NCBI GenBank assembly: GCA_943325595.2
Contig: CALPQA020000162.1
Span: 1-5,535, forward strand
Reading direction: 5' to 3'
Length of the DNA stretch: 5,535 nucleotides
From: Auritidibacter sp. Marseille-P8566
Lineage (GTDB): Bacteria; Bacteroidota; Bacteroidia; Flavobacteriales; Flavobacteriaceae
A program made the translations under genes and the position numbers. Shown in pieces: positions 5,141-5,535 of this stretch. The first letter of the stretch is position 1. Each line of letters opens with the position of its first letter. The notes beneath the pieces were generated by a model. The model saw only the letters and a program-made list of their open reading frames with translations, was not told where the DNA came from and did no database searches.

Positions 5141-5535
5141 TTAATTATTTAAAATTTTTACCCATTTATTACTAATCTCATCGTATTTCTTAATTGGTTT
5201 TGCAGGCGAACCAACTGCTATTGTATTTGCAGGAATATCTTTCGAAACAACACTCATTGCTCCTATAATTGCTCCATCACCAATGGTAACGCCTGGCAAA
5301 ACAGCTACAAATTCTCCAATCCAAACATTTTTTCCGATAGTTATCTTGCTATGTTTTAATTTTCTCAATATGGGCTTTTCTTCTGGACTACTTTGATTGT
5401 CACCATTGTAATTGCCATGATTGTGATCGGATATAAAAACCTTTGAAGCTATTAATGTGTTGTCTCCAATCGATACTCCTTCTGCAACACCAATGTGTAC
5501 ATAATCATTAATTTCTACATTTTTACCAATAGAAA
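5141..5535 (-). CDS. Left-handed beta-helix (LbH) O-acetyltransferase, 5' end cut by window edge
   Basis: The frame stays open to the right edge, so only the last 130 residues are visible; the TTG at 5368 is not a credible start because hexapeptide repeats continue upstream of it in frame. Repeats include SIGKNVEIND, VSIGDNTLIA, ITIGKNVWIG and VTIGDGAIIG. The SDHNHG motif (His37 and His39 of the visible part) matches the catalytic His region of maltose/galactoside-type acetyltransferases and is followed by a loop out of the helix (about 40-62). The C-terminal AVGSPAKPIKKYD closes the CoA site as in LacA, CysE and WbbJ-like enzymes. It probably O-acetylates a sugar of the same surface glycan using acetyl-CoA in the cytoplasm; the acceptor cannot be told from sequence. 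A 212-base gap separates it from the next gene, so it may end an upstream transcription unit. Confidence 0.85.
   Translation of the reverse strand, partial: SIGKNVEINDYVHIGVAEGVSIGDNTLIASKVFISDHNHGNYNGDNQSSPEEKPILRKLKHSKITIGKNVWIGEFVAVLPGVTIGDGAIIGAMSVVSKDIPANTIAVGSPAKPIKKYDEISNKWVKILNN

Noticed and set aside
5141..5368. A short complete gene starting at the TTG at 5368
   Set aside because: The frame is open upstream to the window edge and encodes further hexapeptide repeats and the SDHNHG motif, so this is only the tail of a longer acetyltransferase gene.
1..5535. CRISPR array, tRNA, rRNA, insertion sequence or phage genes
   Set aside because: No spaced direct repeats, cloverleaf-like segments, transposase motifs or terminal inverted repeats were seen; almost all the sequence is explained by the eight genes.

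Overview
The window is AT-rich (about 70% A+T by eye). Every gene is on the minus strand, genes are tightly packed, and no Shine-Dalgarno-like purine box is obvious before the start codons. Together with the gene content this points to a Bacteroidota genome, most likely a Flavobacterium-like member of Flavobacteriaceae. The locus looks like part of an O-antigen or other surface-glycan biosynthesis cluster; the organism and locus type are inferences.

Layout, in transcription order (high to low coordinates). The 3' part of a left-handed beta-helix O-acetyltransferase gene runs in from the right edge (5535-5141). A 212-base AT-rich gap (5140-4929) follows, with a weak candidate Bacteroidota promoter. 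Then comes a run of seven genes with little or no spacing, apart from one 79-base gap: a GNAT-ACP fusion (4928-3912), a ketoacyl-ACP synthase III (3922-2858), a free-standing ACP (2778-2566), an SDR ketoreductase (2566-1856), a metallo-beta-lactamase-fold hydrolase (1878-1273), a NeuD/PglD-type N-acyltransferase (1273-626) and a PglE-like sugar aminotransferase (622 to beyond the left edge).

How they may work together. PglE-type enzymes make UDP-4-amino-4,6-dideoxy-GlcNAc (the bacillosamine precursor, UDP-D-Qui2NAc4N), and PglD-type enzymes acylate the new 4-amine. Here these two genes follow a complete set of small discrete polyketide or fatty-acid parts: two carriers, a condensing enzyme, a reductase, a possible GNAT loading enzyme and a possible thioesterase. 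My main hypothesis is that the operon builds an unusual short hydroxyacyl group on an ACP and transfers it to the 4-amine of the sugar. This fits what I recall of the Flavobacterium psychrophilum O-antigen, whose Qui2NAc4N residue carries a 3,5-dihydroxyhexanoyl amide. That acyl group is what one acetyl starter plus two extension and reduction rounds would give. The assignment of each step is inference.

Two details deserve attention. The GNAT and ACP domains join exactly at a TAATG sequence, the same stop/start overlap that separates two other gene pairs in this operon, so the fusion may come from a small indel. The N-acyltransferase lacks the usual C-terminal G-x-P-A-K segment, which would fit a non-acetyl-CoA donor.
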